Part shown: in pieces, positions 17,879 through 29,470 of the stretch | Position numbering within the stretch: position 1 is the stretch's first letter | Layout: each line of letters begins with the position of its first letter | Source: Thermus igniterrae ATCC 700962 | Lineage (GTDB): Bacteria; Deinococcota; Deinococci; Deinococcales; Thermaceae | NCBI RefSeq assembly: GCF_000376265.1 | Contig: NZ_AQWU01000050.1 | Span: forward strand, 1-33,726 | Length of the DNA: 33,726 nt | Direction of reading: 5' to 3' | Notes under the pieces: generated by a model | Told to the model about the DNA's origin: nothing | The model's database searches: none | What the model saw: only the letters and a program-made list of their open reading frames with translations | Position numbers and translations under genes: made by a program

Positions 17879-18469
17879 ATGGAAGGCCTGAAACGGCAGG
17901 CGGAAGCCGCCATCTTGGAGTACCTGGAGCTCTTCCCCATGCCCCGGGGCAGCCTTTTCGTCCTGGGGGGCTCCACCAGCGAGGTCCTGGGGGAGAGGGT
18001 GGGCACCCACCCGAGCCTCGAGGCGGCCGAGGCCATCCTGGAGGGGCTCCTTCCCCCCTTGCGGGAACGGGGAATTTGGGTGGCGGTCCAGGGATGCGAG
18101 CACCTGAACCGGGCCCTGGTGGTGGAACGGGAGGTGGCCAAGGCCTACGGGCTGGAGGAGGTAACCGTCTTCCCCCACCCCAAGGCCGGGGGTAGCCTGG
18201 CCACCGCGGCCTTCCTGGGCTACGAGGACCCGGTAATGGTGGAGTCCCTGAAGGCCCAGGCCCTAGGGGGCATGGACATCGGAGGGGTGCTCATCGGCAT
18301 GCACCTCAGGCCCGTGGCCGTGCCCCTGCGGCTCTCCGTGCGGCGCATCGGCGAGGCGGTGCTCATCGCCGCCAAGACCCGGCCCAAGCTGGTGGGCGGG
18401 GCCCGGGCCGTCTACACCCGGGAGGAGATGCTCAAGAAGCTGGAAGAATATCGGCAAAGGCCTCTTTGA
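17879..18469 (+). CDS. conserved protein of the TIGR01440 / DUF436 type
   Basis: 196 residues from ATG 17879. The features VLGGSTSEVLGERVG, VQGCEHLNRALV, PHPKAGGSLATAAF and GGMDIGGVLIGMHLRPVAVP fit the conserved family TIGR01440, present in many Firmicutes and Thermus but without a firmly known function that I can name. The protein is cytoplasmic, with no signal or membrane segments. GTG 17864 is a possible alternative start adding five residues. The last 38 nt overlap the 3' end of the aminotransferase gene on the other strand. Confidence 0.8.
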   Translation: MEGLKRQAEAAILEYLELFPMPRGSLFVLGGSTSEVLGERVGTHPSLEAAEAILEGLLPPLRERGIWVAVQGCEHLNRALVVEREVAKAYGLEEVTVFPHPKAGGSLATAAFLGYEDPVMVESLKAQALGGMDIGGVLIGMHLRPVAVPLRLSVRRIGEAVLIAAKTRPKLVGGARAVYTREEMLKKLEEYRQRPL

Positions 18470-19490
18470 AGAGGGCCGCTACCCCCAAGGCCTCGTAGCG
18501 GTCGTAATGGCCCATGAGGGAAAGGCGGAAGATGCGCCCCTTTAGGGGCCCCTGCCCCCCGGCGATCACCGCTCCCCTTTGGGCAAAGGCCTCCTTCACC
18601 GCCCGGTAGGGCACCCCCTCGGGCAGGTAAAAGGCGGCCACCGCTGGGCTTCGCACCGCGGGCACGGCCTTAAGGCCCAGCTCCTCCCCCACCCCGTAGA
18701 GGAGGTCGTTCTGCCAGGCCTTGAGGGCCAGATGGGCCTCCAGGTGGGGCATCACCTCCTCCAGCACCGCGGCCACCGCCCCCACCAGGCCGATGGCCGG
18801 GGTCCAGGCGCTCTCCCCCTCCCCCTGGGCCTTCCGCTCCCGGGAGAGGTCCAGGTAGTAGCCCCGGGGACGGAGGGCCTCCAGGGCCCGGGGGGAAAGG
18901 GCCACGAACCCCAGGCCGGGAGGGCACATGAGGCCCTTCTGGCTTCCCGAAACCGCGGCGTCCACCCCGAAGGCCTCGAGGGCCACGGGACGCACCAGGA
19001 GGCTCGTGACCATGTCCGCCCCCACCAGGCCCTCGGGGTTGGCCGCCTTGAAGGCCCGGGCCAGGGCGGGCAGGTCCACCAGGGCCCCCGTGGAGGTCTC
19101 GGAGTGCACCAGGAGGAGGCCCCTGAACCCTTCCCGGGCCACATCCTCGGGCCTGGGCACCGCCCCGTAGGGGTAGTCCAGCCGCTCCACCGCCAGCCCG
19201 TGGGCCTGGGCGATCTCGGCGAAGCGCTCGGAGAACTTGCCGTAGACCGGCACCAGGACCCGCTCCCCGGGGGCGAAGAGGTTGAGGACCAGGGCCTCCA
19301 TGGCCAAGGTGCCGCTTCCCGTGAGGATCAGGACCTCGCCCTCCGTGCCGAAGGCCTCCCGCAAGAGGGCCCGCGCCTTCAGGAAAAGGGCCCGGGCGGG
19401 CTCGGTGCGGTGGTGAAGCTGGGGCCTAGCCAGGGCCTCCTGGGCCTTGGGGTGCAGGCGCACGGGACCAGGGGTGAGGAGCCACTCCAT
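18432..19490 (-). CDS. class V PLP-dependent aminotransferase (alanine/serine-glyoxylate type)
   Basis: 352 residues. The start LLTPGPVRLHP is the typical substrate-loop opening of the alanine-glyoxylate, serine-glyoxylate and phosphoserine aminotransferase group. GSGTLAMEA forms the phosphate-binding turn, Asp159 (GADMVTSL) contacts the PLP nitrogen, and Lys185 (SGSQKGLMCPPG) is the Schiff-base lysine. The late FRLSLMGHYD matches the Arg-containing substrate-carboxylate region. The amino donor cannot be settled from sequence. A TACACT box six bases before ATG 19490 indicates leaderless initiation. It converges with and overlaps the TIGR01440-type gene. Confidence 0.9.
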   Translation of the reverse strand: MEWLLTPGPVRLHPKAQEALARPQLHHRTEPARALFLKARALLREAFGTEGEVLILTGSGTLAMEALVLNLFAPGERVLVPVYGKFSERFAEIAQAHGLAVERLDYPYGAVPRPEDVAREGFRGLLLVHSETSTGALVDLPALARAFKAANPEGLVGADMVTSLLVRPVALEAFGVDAAVSGSQKGLMCPPGLGFVALSPRALEALRPRGYYLDLSRERKAQGEGESAWTPAIGLVGAVAAVLEEVMPHLEAHLALKAWQNDLLYGVGEELGLKAVPAVRSPAVAAFYLPEGVPYRAVKEAFAQRGAVIAGGQGPLKGRIFRLSLMGHYDRYEALGVAALFKEAFADILPAS

Positions 19491-19496
19491 GGGAAA

Positions 19497-19502
19497 AGTG
19501 TA
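19497..19502 (-). promoter_or_regulatory. -10 box of the aminotransferase gene
   Basis: The minus strand reads TACACT from 19502 to 19497, six bases before the ATG. It overlaps by two bases the -10 box of the divergent gene. Confidence 0.45.
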
Positions 19503-19506
19503 TCGT
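19501..19506 (+). promoter_or_regulatory. -10 box of the 283-residue unknown gene
   Basis: TATCGT lies seven bases before GTG 19514. The start codons of the two divergent genes are only 23 bases apart, so both promoters must use the same few bases. Confidence 0.4.
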
Positions 19507-19513
19507 ATACCCC

Positions 19514-20365
19514 GTGCGGCTTCGCCTCCGCTACCAGGCCCCCTTTTCCGGGGAGCACCTCCTGCCCCTGCCCCAGAGCCTCCCCGGCCAGGAGGTGGGG
19601 GAGCTGGCCCTTTCCCAGAGGGCCCTCGAGGTCTACGAGGCCCGGGGGAACCTCCTGGCCCGCTTCCACCTGGAGGAAGGGGACAGCCTGGAGGTGCGCT
19701 TCGCCCTCAAGCCCAGCCCCGTGGGCCACACCCCTCCCTGGAAGACCGCCCTCCTCAAAGAGCCCCCCGAGGCCTGGCCCGGCATCCTGGCCCACCGGGG
19801 GCACAAGGTGGAGCGCGCCCTGGGGTTTTTGCTCTCGGGCAGGCCCCACGTCTGGTACCTGGTGGACGGCCTGCCCCTGGACCCCCTCCTCTACCAGGGC
19901 CTGCGGGAAAACCCCGCCCTGCTCCTCCCCTTAGGGGTAGCCCCGGACCCCTCCCTCTACCTGGGGGGGCATGAGGGGAAGAGGCTTTTTCTCCTCAAGG
20001 CCCCCTGGCCCGGGGAGGAAGAACCCCACTGGGACGAGCTGAACCCCCTAGGCCTTGACCCCCTGCCCCCCTTGAGGGGCCTGGCCTTCGCCAGCCTCCT
20101 GGCCTCCGCCCTGGGGCTTCCTACCGGCCCCCTGCCCTACCTTCCCTACCTGGGGCTTCTGGCCCTGCGCCAGGGACCAGCCCTCAAGGCCCTCTTCTGG
20201 CGAAGCCCGCGCCACGCCTTAGAAAGCCTCCTCTTCCACGCCTTCGCCCTTTCCGTGACCATGGGCCCCCGGCCGGAACTGGGCCTTGGGTACCTGGCCC
20301 TTTTCCTGTGGAACCGGATCAGGCCTTCTTCCGCAACTCCGCCAGGATCTCCCGAAGAAGCCTGA
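19514..20365 (+). CDS. unknown protein, Thermus-type
   Basis: 283 residues from GTG 19514. I do not recognise a named family. The first 75 residues (RLRYQAPFSGEHLLPLP, then LEVRFALKPSP) look beta-rich, faintly like the N-terminal sandwich of transglutaminase-type proteins, but no Cys-His-Asp catalytic set follows. The middle is Leu/Pro-rich. The last 90 residues hold several moderately hydrophobic stretches (GLAFASLLASALG, FHAFALSVTMG, GLGYLALFLW) that could be amphipathic or membrane-touching helices. It diverges from the aminotransferase, and its last 47 nt overlap the mscL 3' end on the other strand. Confidence 0.6.
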   Translation: MRLRLRYQAPFSGEHLLPLPQSLPGQEVGELALSQRALEVYEARGNLLARFHLEEGDSLEVRFALKPSPVGHTPPWKTALLKEPPEAWPGILAHRGHKVERALGFLLSGRPHVWYLVDGLPLDPLLYQGLRENPALLLPLGVAPDPSLYLGGHEGKRLFLLKAPWPGEEEPHWDELNPLGLDPLPPLRGLAFASLLASALGLPTGPLPYLPYLGLLALRQGPALKALFWRSPRHALESLLFHAFALSVTMGPRPELGLGYLALFLWNRIRPSSATPPGSPEEA

Positions 20366-20693
20366 CCTCCTCGGGGGGTTCAGGAGAAGGAGCGGTTTCC
20401 GCCCCCTTCTTCAAGCGCTTTTCCGCCTCCCGCATGGGCACCACCACCAGAAAGTAGATGGCCGCCCCCACCACCAGGAAGTTCACCACCGCGTTGATGA
20501 ACTTCCCCAGGGCCACGGGGCCCAGCCTGAGGGCGGAGAAGTCTGGCGCGCCCCCCAGGGCCCCGATCAGGGGGGTGAGTACATCGGCCACCAGGGAGTT
20601 CACCACCTGTCCGAAGGCCCCGCCGATGACCACCGCCACCGCCAGGTCCACCACGTTGCCCCGCAGGATAAAATCCCTAAACCCCTTGAGCAT
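20319..20693 (-). CDS. mscL: large-conductance mechanosensitive channel
   Basis: 124 residues from ATG 20693, with a strong AGGAGGT ribosome-binding site upstream. MscL opens under membrane tension on osmotic downshock. The amphipathic N-terminus and first helix (MLKGFRDFILRGNVVDLAVAV) are diagnostic. The pore-lining VIGGAFGQVVNSLVADVLTPL follows, then a short periplasmic loop, the second helix (NFLVVGAAIYFLVVVP) and a charged C-terminal bundle (LLREILAELRKK). The frame is open upstream to 20798, but that part is leader and promoter. The 3' end overlaps the unknown gene by 47 nt. Confidence 0.95.
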   Translation of the reverse strand: MLKGFRDFILRGNVVDLAVAVVIGGAFGQVVNSLVADVLTPLIGALGGAPDFSALRLGPVALGKFINAVVNFLVVGAAIYFLVVVPMREAEKRLKKGAETAPSPEPPEEVRLLREILAELRKKA

Positions 20694-20713
20694 GAACCAC
20701 CTCCTGGAATACC

Positions 20714-20731
20714 GGTCCGTTTTCCCGGACC
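20714..20731 (-). other. 5' leader hairpin of mscL mRNA
   Basis: GGTCCG and CGGACC (20714-20719 with 20726-20731) form six perfect G/C-rich pairs around a six-base loop. The transcription start predicted from the -10 box is about 20730, so the transcript would begin with this hairpin. That arrangement often protects mRNA from 5'-end-dependent decay. Confidence 0.4.
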
Positions 20732-20736
20732 CCTCC

Positions 20737-20742
20737 ATTATA
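20737..20742 (-). promoter_or_regulatory. mscL promoter, consensus -10 box
   Basis: A perfect TATAAT on the minus strand (20742-20737). No good -35 hexamer at 16-18 nt. Unlike most genes here it is followed by a real leader of about 37 nt with a hairpin and a Shine-Dalgarno sequence. Confidence 0.55.
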
Positions 20743-20765
20743 TGAAGCACCACCAGTGAAAGCCC

Positions 20766-20774
20766 TGTTAAAAT
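20766..20774 (+). promoter_or_regulatory. extended -10 promoter of the ABC ATPase gene
   Basis: TG, one base, then TAAAAT (20769-20774), an extended -10 element that can work without a -35. The leader to ATG 20832 is about 50 nt. Confidence 0.5.
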
Positions 20775-20831
20775 GGGCCTGAACCCCCGATGGGCCAAGC
20801 GGGCTCAAAGCGTGGGGACGAGGAGGTAAGG

Positions 20832-24334
<3,503 letters not shown>

Positions 24335-24350
<16 letters not shown>

Positions 24351-25327
24351 CGGGGTACTACGGGTTCAAGAACGCGGGGGATGAGGCCATCCTCGAGGCC
24401 ATCGCCCGAGAACTCAAGGCCCGGGGCCACCAGGTGGTGGCCCTCTCCGGGGACCCTCGGCGCACCCAGGAGGAGCACGGCATCCGCGCCCTGCACCGGC
24501 TGAACCCCCTGGCCCTCCTCCAGGCCGACCTCTGGCTCCTGGGGGGCGGAGGGCTTTTGCAGGACGCCACCAGCTCCTTGAGCCTCCTCTACTACCTCTC
24601 CGTCCTGCGGGCGGCCCGGTTCTTCCGCAAGAAGGTGGTGGTCTTCAACCAGTCCCTGGGCCCGCTTTCCCCCTGGGGGGAGCGGCAGGTACAGCGGGCC
24701 CTCAAGGGGGTGCCCCTCATCCTCCGCGACCAGGACTCCTTGGCCTACGCCCAGAGGCTGGGCCTGCCGGCCAGCCTGGGGGCCGACCCCGCCCTCCTCC
24801 TCACCCCACCCCCGGTGAAGCGGGAGGAGGACCTGGTCCTAGTCATCCCCCGGGCGGGGGTGGGAGAGGAGGCCCTGAAGAGCCTCTACGTCACCGCCAA
24901 CCACCTGGTGCACGAGGGGAAGCAGGTCCTGGTCCTCCTCCTCCAGCCCGGCTACGACGACGAGGTGGTGGAGCACTTCCGCCTCCACCGCATAGAGAAG
25001 ACCTCAGACCCCAGGCGGGTCCTGTACCTGGCGGCCCAGGCGGGATACGTGATCTCCATGCGCCTCCACGGCCTCATCCTGGCCGCCGCCGCCGGCACGC
25101 CCTTCGCCGCCCTCTCCTACGACCCCAAGGTCATGGCCTTCGCCAAGGAGACCGGGGCCTACGCCCAGGAGCTCCCCGGCGACCCCATCAAGCTCAGCAA
25201 GGCGGCCATGTACGGCCGCTTCCCCGACTGGGAGAAGGTGGCCGCCCTCAAGGAGCGGGCCCGGCAGAGCTTTGACCTGGCCTTGGGGGAGGCCGTCCCC
25301 GTCAGGCGCCTCCACGGACGCGGCTGA
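24335..25327 (+). CDS. csaB: polysaccharide pyruvyl transferase CsaB
   Basis: 330 residues from ATG 24335, with AGGAGG eight bases upstream inside the previous gene. CsaB adds ketal-linked pyruvate to the secondary cell-wall polymer, and the modified polymer anchors S-layer proteins through SLH domains; this link is established for Bacillus and Thermus. Seen here: GYYGFKNAGDEAIL at the start, LLGGGGLLQDATS, FNQSLGP, and the late SMRLHGLILAAAAGTPF typical of the family. The enzyme is cytoplasmic. The last 26 nt overlap the convergent gene. Confidence 0.93.
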
Positions 25328-26375
25328 GGCGTCCCTTAAGCCCCTCGGCAAAGGCCTGCAGGTCAGCTAAGGCCTCCTCCACCTCCTGCCGGAGGAGGAA
25401 CTCCCCGGGGGAGAGGCGCTTCAGGACCAGGAAGGGGGGCTGGCAGAGGAGCTCCACCCCCTGGCGCACCACCTCGGGGATCAGGCCCTCCTCCAGGGCC
25501 TCGGCCTCGAGGTCGGCCAGCAGGAAAACCTCCCCCAAGGGCTTCTTGGCCAGGAGGAAGAGGAGGGCGGCAAAGGCCCCCCGTTCGGAAAGCTCGGCCA
25601 CCAGCCGGTCCTCCAGGGCCTCCACGGCCTCGAGGTCCACCCTGCCCTGGCGCAGGAGGTCCTCCACGTCCACCGGGGAGACGGGAAAACGGGCCTTGAG
25701 GCGCACCAGGCGGTTCACCGCCTCCGGGGAGAGGAAGCCCACCCCCTCGGGCACGGCCCCCTTTTGGGACTCCGGGGCCAGGAAGGCGGTGTAGGCCCCC
25801 TGCTGGCGGAAGGCCTTAAGCTGGGAAGGCTCCCCCTCCCCCAGGCGCAGGAGGGCCAGCACCACCTGCCGCCTGCCCAGGGGGGCACGGTACACCCACG
25901 GGGGCCCCCCCTCCAGCAGGAAGCCAAGCCGCCTTAAGTCCTCCGTGACCCCCGGGGGTTCCAAGGCCCTTTGCGGCTCGTGGGGGAAGAGCACCTCCTT
26001 GGGGTAGGGGGTGACCCGCACCCGACGCTTCTCGGGCCGGGCCTCCGGGGCCTCCGGGGGGGCCTCGCGGCGCTCGGGCCTGGGCTCCCGCCCCTCGGTG
26101 CGGGGCAGGGCCCTGGGGGTGGCCCTGAGCTCCACCTCCTCCCCCCGGAAGTGGAGCCAAACGGTCTCGTTCACGCTCAGGCGGCGCTTCTGGTAGTAGG
26201 GCAGAAGCCCCCGCACCACCCCGCCCTTCCAGTCCACCTCCACCTCGTAGGCCTCCCCATCCTCGTCCACGAAGCGCACCCGCTCCCTGCCCAAGAGGTG
26301 CTGGCGGAGGGAGACCGTGAGGGCCATGGTGCCGGACTGAATACAGGCGCTGGTCAATACGTAGCGTGCGGTCAT
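25302..26375 (-). CDS. unknown 357-residue protein in the gatA operon
   Basis: Start at ATG 26375, preceded by an almost perfect Shine-Dalgarno GGGAGGTGAT. The open frame continues upstream only as the shadow of the exonuclease gene. I recognise no family. The first 85 residues look like a small beta barrel (GTMALTVSLRQ, ERVRFVDEDGEAYEVEVDW, VWLHFRGEEVELRA). A basic, Pro/Glu-rich linker follows (about 86-125, many Arg). The C-terminal 230 residues are mixed alpha/beta (WVYRAPLGRRQVVLALLRLG, AFLAPESQKGAVPEGVGFLS). The arrangement suggests a nucleic-acid-associated protein, but that is a guess. It follows the exonuclease stop by one base, so the two are probably translated together. Confidence 0.65.
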   Translation of the reverse strand: MTARYVLTSACIQSGTMALTVSLRQHLLGRERVRFVDEDGEAYEVEVDWKGGVVRGLLPYYQKRRLSVNETVWLHFRGEEVELRATPRALPRTEGREPRPERREAPPEAPEARPEKRRVRVTPYPKEVLFPHEPQRALEPPGVTEDLRRLGFLLEGGPPWVYRAPLGRRQVVLALLRLGEGEPSQLKAFRQQGAYTAFLAPESQKGAVPEGVGFLSPEAVNRLVRLKARFPVSPVDVEDLLRQGRVDLEAVEALEDRLVAELSERGAFAALLFLLAKKPLGEVFLLADLEAEALEEGLIPEVVRQGVELLCQPPFLVLKRLSPGEFLLRQEVEEALADLQAFAEGLKGRLSRVRGGA

Positions 26376-26376
26376 A

Positions 26377-27120
26377 TCACCTCCCAAGGTCCCGAAGGGG
26401 GCGGGGACTCCCTGAAGTGAGCATATAATACACCTCGTAGACCACGGAAAGGGTGCGCTCCACATCGCCCAAGGCCCGGTGCTCTGCCCGGGGGGGCAGT
26501 CCGAAGAGGGCGGAAAGGGCATCCAGGCCATAGCGCCCCAGGCCCGGCATGGCCCTCCGGGCCAGGCGGATGGAGTCCACCACCGGGCTTTCCAAGGGGT
26601 AGCCCATCCCCTCCAGGGCCGGCCGCAGGAAGGCAAGGTCAAAAGAGGCGTTGTGGATGACCCAGGTGGCCCCCTCCAAAAGGGGATAGGCTTCTTCCAG
26701 AACCTCCTCCAAGGAAGGAGCCCCCTCCAGCTCCCAGGCCTGGATGCCCGTGAGGCGCTCAATGAAGGGGCTTGGGGGGTGGTTGGGGCGCACCAGGCTC
26801 TGGAAGGCCTGGCGCCTACCCCCTTCAAGCCGCACCAGGGCCAGCTCGATGACCTCGTTCATCCCCGGGGCCAAGCCGGTGGTCTCCAGGTCCAGGACCA
26901 CCACCGCCTCCTGGGGGTGGGGGAAGGGGTAGCGCCACTCCCAAAGCCCCACCGCTTCCTCCAGGACGAAGCGCCCGTCCAAGAGAGGGCGCAACAGCGG
27001 GGCTACCGGCCCCCTTAGGCTCAGGGCTTCCCCCAAAGCCTCCAGGGGCAGGGGCCGCCCCTCGGCCCGTAGCCTCTGGGCCAGCCGGGTGGCCAGGCGG
27101 TAGCGGAAGGCCGGCTCCAC
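26377..27120 (-). CDS. DEDDh 3'-5' exonuclease (DnaQ/epsilon-like)
   Basis: 247 residues from GTG 27120, which directly follows the gatA stop; a GAGG ribosome-binding site lies in the gatA 3' end. All four catalytic acids and the general base are visible: Asp77 and Glu79 (DLETTG), Asp161 (HNASFD), and His214 with Asp219 (HRALGD). This is the DEDDh group that includes the proofreading epsilon subunit of DNA polymerase III. The first 65 residues are an extra, helical, possibly winged-helix part not found in epsilon. Whether it proofreads for DnaE or acts in repair cannot be decided. Confidence 0.88.
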   Translation of the reverse strand: MEPAFRYRLATRLAQRLRAEGRPLPLEALGEALSLRGPVAPLLRPLLDGRFVLEEAVGLWEWRYPFPHPQEAVVVLDLETTGLAPGMNEVIELALVRLEGGRRQAFQSLVRPNHPPSPFIERLTGIQAWELEGAPSLEEVLEEAYPLLEGATWVIHNASFDLAFLRPALEGMGYPLESPVVDSIRLARRAMPGLGRYGLDALSALFGLPPRAEHRALGDVERTLSVVYEVYYMLTSGSPRPLRDLGR

Positions 27121-28536
27121 CTAAAAGGCCTCCCCTAGGGGCGTGCGCACAAACCCCCGGTCCGTGGCCTCCTCAAAGGCCAAGGCCGCCCGCAACAGGA
27201 GCTCGTCCTGGCCCCAGGGAGCAAGGAGCTGGAGCCCCACGGGTAGCCCCTCCTCAAAGCCCGCGGGGAAGGAGAGGGCGGGTAGCCCCGCCAGGTTGGC
27301 CCCCACGGTGTAGAGGTCCTCCCGGTACATGGCCAGGGGGTCGGGGCGGGCCCCCAGGGGGAAGGCGGGATGGGGGGCGGTGGGCAGGAGGAGAAGGTCC
27401 ACCTCCTGGAAAAGGGCCCGGGCCTCGGCCCTGAGGCGCCGGCGGAAGGCCTGGGCCCGGCCGTAGTAGGCCTCGTAGTAGCCGCTGGAGAGGACGAAGG
27501 TGCCCACCAGGATGCGCCGCTTCACCTCGAGGCCAAACCGGGCCCGGGTGGCCTCCACCACGGCCCAAAGCTCCTCCCCCGGGGCGCGGTACCCGTAGAG
27601 GGTGCCATCGTAGCGGGCCAGGTTAGAGCTGGCCTCCGCGGGGGCCAGGATGTAGTAGGCATTGAGGGCCAGGGGCAGGGAGGGCCAGGACACCTCCTTC
27701 ACGGAAAAGCCCAGACCCTGGAAGACACCCAAGGCCGCCTCCAGGGCCGCCTCCACCCCGGGGCTGTTCCCGGAAAGCCCCTGGCGCACCAGGCCCAGGC
27801 GCAGGGAGGGAAGGGGCTCCTCCAGGGCTTCCTGGAACCGTGGGGGAAGGTCCAGGCTGGTAGCGTCCTGGGGGTCGGGGCCGGCCATGGCGTCCATGAG
27901 GAGGGCCAGGTCCCGCACCGAGCGGGCCATGGGCCCGATCTGGTCCAGGCTGGAAGCATAGGCGATGAGGCCAAAGCGGCTCACCCGGCCGTAGGTGGGC
28001 TTGAGGCCGTAGACCCCGCAGAAGCTGGCGGGCTGGCGCACGCTACCCCCGGTGTCTGACCCCAGGGCCATAGGAGCCAGGTCCGCGGCCACCGCCGCGG
28101 CGCTCCCCCCGCTACTGCCCCCGGGAACCCGGGAGGGGTCAAAGGGGTTTTTGGTGGGGAAAAAGGCGGAGTGTTCGGTGGAAGAGCCCATGCCAAACTC
28201 GTCCAGGTTGGTCTTCCCTAAGACCAAGGCCCCCAGGCGCCTAAGCCTTTCCACCGCCGTGGCCTCGTAAGGGGGGACAAAAGCCTCCAGGAGCCGGCTT
28301 CCCGCGGTGGTCCTGAGCCCCTTGGTCACGATGTTGTCCTTCACGGCCACGGGAAGGCCCGCCAGGGGAAGGGTGGGGTCCAGGGCGCGGGCCTCCTCCA
28401 GGAGGCGCTCGTTTAGGGTGAGGAAAGCTCCCAGACTGGGGTCCAGGGCCCGGACCCGCTCCAGGTAAACCTGGGCCACCTCCAGGGGGGAAAGCTCCCC
28501 GCGCGCCACCTTGGCGCGGAGCTCGTGGGCCAACAT
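27121..28536 (-). CDS. gatA: Asp/Glu-tRNA amidotransferase, subunit A
   Basis: 471 residues from ATG 28536. GatA is the glutaminase of GatCAB, which converts Asp-tRNA(Asn) and/or Glu-tRNA(Gln) to the amidated forms. The amidase-signature triad is Lys66 (VKDNIV), Ser141 (GGSSGGS) and Ser165 ([11 protein letters not shown]), with the same spacing as in characterised Gat[11 protein letters not shown] and [12 protein letters not shown] are also typical. gatB and gatC are not in the window. A TATAGT box six bases before the ATG supports this start and overlaps the miaA stop. The exonuclease gene follows with no gap. Confidence 0.96.
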   Translation of the reverse strand: MLAHELRAKVARGELSPLEVAQVYLERVRALDPSLGAFLTLNERLLEEARALDPTLPLAGLPVAVKDNIVTKGLRTTAGSRLLEAFVPPYEATAVERLRRLGALVLGKTNLDEFGMGSSTEHSAFFPTKNPFDPSRVPGGSSGGSAAAVAADLAPMALGSDTGGSVRQPASFCGVYGLKPTYGRVSRFGLIAYASSLDQIGPMARSVRDLALLMDAMAGPDPQDATSLDLPPRFQEALEEPLPSLRLGLVRQGLSGNSPGVEAALEAALGVFQGLGFSVKEVSWPSLPLALNAYYILAPAEASSNLARYDGTLYGYRAPGEELWAVVEATRARFGLEVKRRILVGTFVLSSGYYEAYYGRAQAFRRRLRAEARALFQEVDLLLLPTAPHPAFPLGARPDPLAMYREDLYTVGANLAGLPALSFPAGFEEGLPVGLQLLAPWGQDELLLRAALAFEEATDRGFVRTPLGEAF

Positions 28537-28542
28537 GCCCCC

Positions 28543-28548
28543 ACTATA
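28543..28548 (-). promoter_or_regulatory. -10 box of gatA, overlapping the miaA stop
   Basis: TATAGT on the minus strand (28548-28543), six bases before the gatA ATG. The TAG stop of miaA (28546-28544) lies inside the box. Confidence 0.5.
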
Positions 28549-29452
28549 GCCCGAAGTGCAGGTTGAGCCAGTCCCGGAAGCCCGGGTAGGCCTCGGCTCC
28601 ACCCCGGGGCAGGTAGGTGACGTCCCCCGGCTCGCGGCGGAACCAGGTGTACTGGCGCTTGGCGTAGGCCTTCACCGCCTGGATATCCCGCTTCAGGGCC
28701 TCTTCCAGGCCGTACTCTCCCCGCAGGTACCCCACCACCTCCTTGTACCCGATGGCCTGGAGGGCCGTGGGCATCTCGGGGTGGCGGGCGAGGAGGGCCC
28801 GCACCTCCGCCACCAGCCCCCGGGCAAACTGGCGGCGGGCCCTCTCCTCCAGCTTGGGGAAAAGCCAGGCCCGCTCCGGCCAGAGCACCAGCTTCTTGTA
28901 GCGGAAGCGGGGCGGGCGCTTGGGAAAGCGGGCCGGAGGCACCCCGGTGCGGCGCAGAACCTCCAGAGCCCGCACCAGCCGCCTGGGGTTTCTCCCCACC
29001 CGGAAGGCATCCTCGGGGCTGGCCTGGGAAAGCTCATGGAGGAGGGCCTCGAGGCCCCGCTCCGCAAGCTCCTGCCAGAGGGCCGCCTGCACCCCAGGGT
29101 CTGGGGGGGGAAGCTGATGAAGCCCCTCGGAGAGGGCGCGGATGTAGTACCCCGTCCCCCCCACCACCAGGGGCAGGCGCCCCCGGGCCAGGACCTCAGC
29201 GATGGCCTCCTCGGCCATCTCCAGGTAGCGGGCCACGCTCATGGCCTCCCAGGGCTCCAGGACGTCCACCAGGTGGTGGGGCACGCGGGCCCGTTCCTCC
29301 GGGGTGGGCTTGTCCGTGCCGATGTCCAGGCCCCGGTAGACCATGGTGGCGTCGGCGGAGACCACCTCCACCGGGACCTCCTCCCCCAAGGAAAGGGCCA
29401 GGAGGGTCTTCCCGCTCCCCGTGGGCCCCGCCAGGACAGGTATCGCCTCCAC
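28544..29452 (-). CDS. miaA: tRNA dimethylallyltransferase
   Basis: 302 residues from GTG 29452. MiaA transfers dimethylallyl to N6 of A37 in tRNAs reading UNN codons. The P-loop is GPTGSGKT at 9-16. Then come the substrate-binding [41 protein letters not shown] and [11 protein letters not shown], and the late [14 protein letters not shown]. All are standard for the family and the length is normal. The start is set by a -10 box seven bases upstream that is shared with the divergent hsp20 gene. The stop lies in the gatA -10 box. Confidence 0.96.
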   Translation of the reverse strand: MEAIPVLAGPTGSGKTLLALSLGEEVPVEVVSADATMVYRGLDIGTDKPTPEERARVPHHLVDVLEPWEAMSVARYLEMAEEAIAEVLARGRLPLVVGGTGYYIRALSEGLHQLPPPDPGVQAALWQELAERGLEALLHELSQASPEDAFRVGRNPRRLVRALEVLRRTGVPPARFPKRPPRFRYKKLVLWPERAWLFPKLEERARRQFARGLVAEVRALLARHPEMPTALQAIGYKEVVGYLRGEYGLEEALKRDIQAVKAYAKRQYTWFRREPGDVTYLPRGGAEAYPGFRDWLNLHFGL

Positions 29453-29458
29453 ATCCCT

Positions 29459-29465
29459 TATGCTA
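29459..29465. promoter_or_regulatory. shared bidirectional -10 element of hsp20 and miaA
   Basis: The seven bases TATGCTA read TATGCT on the plus strand (29459-29464; six bases before ATG 29471 of hsp20) and TAGCAT on the minus strand (29465-29460; seven bases before GTG 29452 of miaA). The start codons are 18 bases apart, so there is no room for two separate promoters. Confidence 0.55.
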
Positions 29466-29470
29466 AGGGC

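Noticed and set aside
26376-26828. 151-codon upstream extension of the unknown gatA-operon protein
   Set aside because: It lies inside the exonuclease gene in another frame and reads as a Trp/Pro/Ser-rich shadow. The strong Shine-Dalgarno before ATG 26375 marks the true start.
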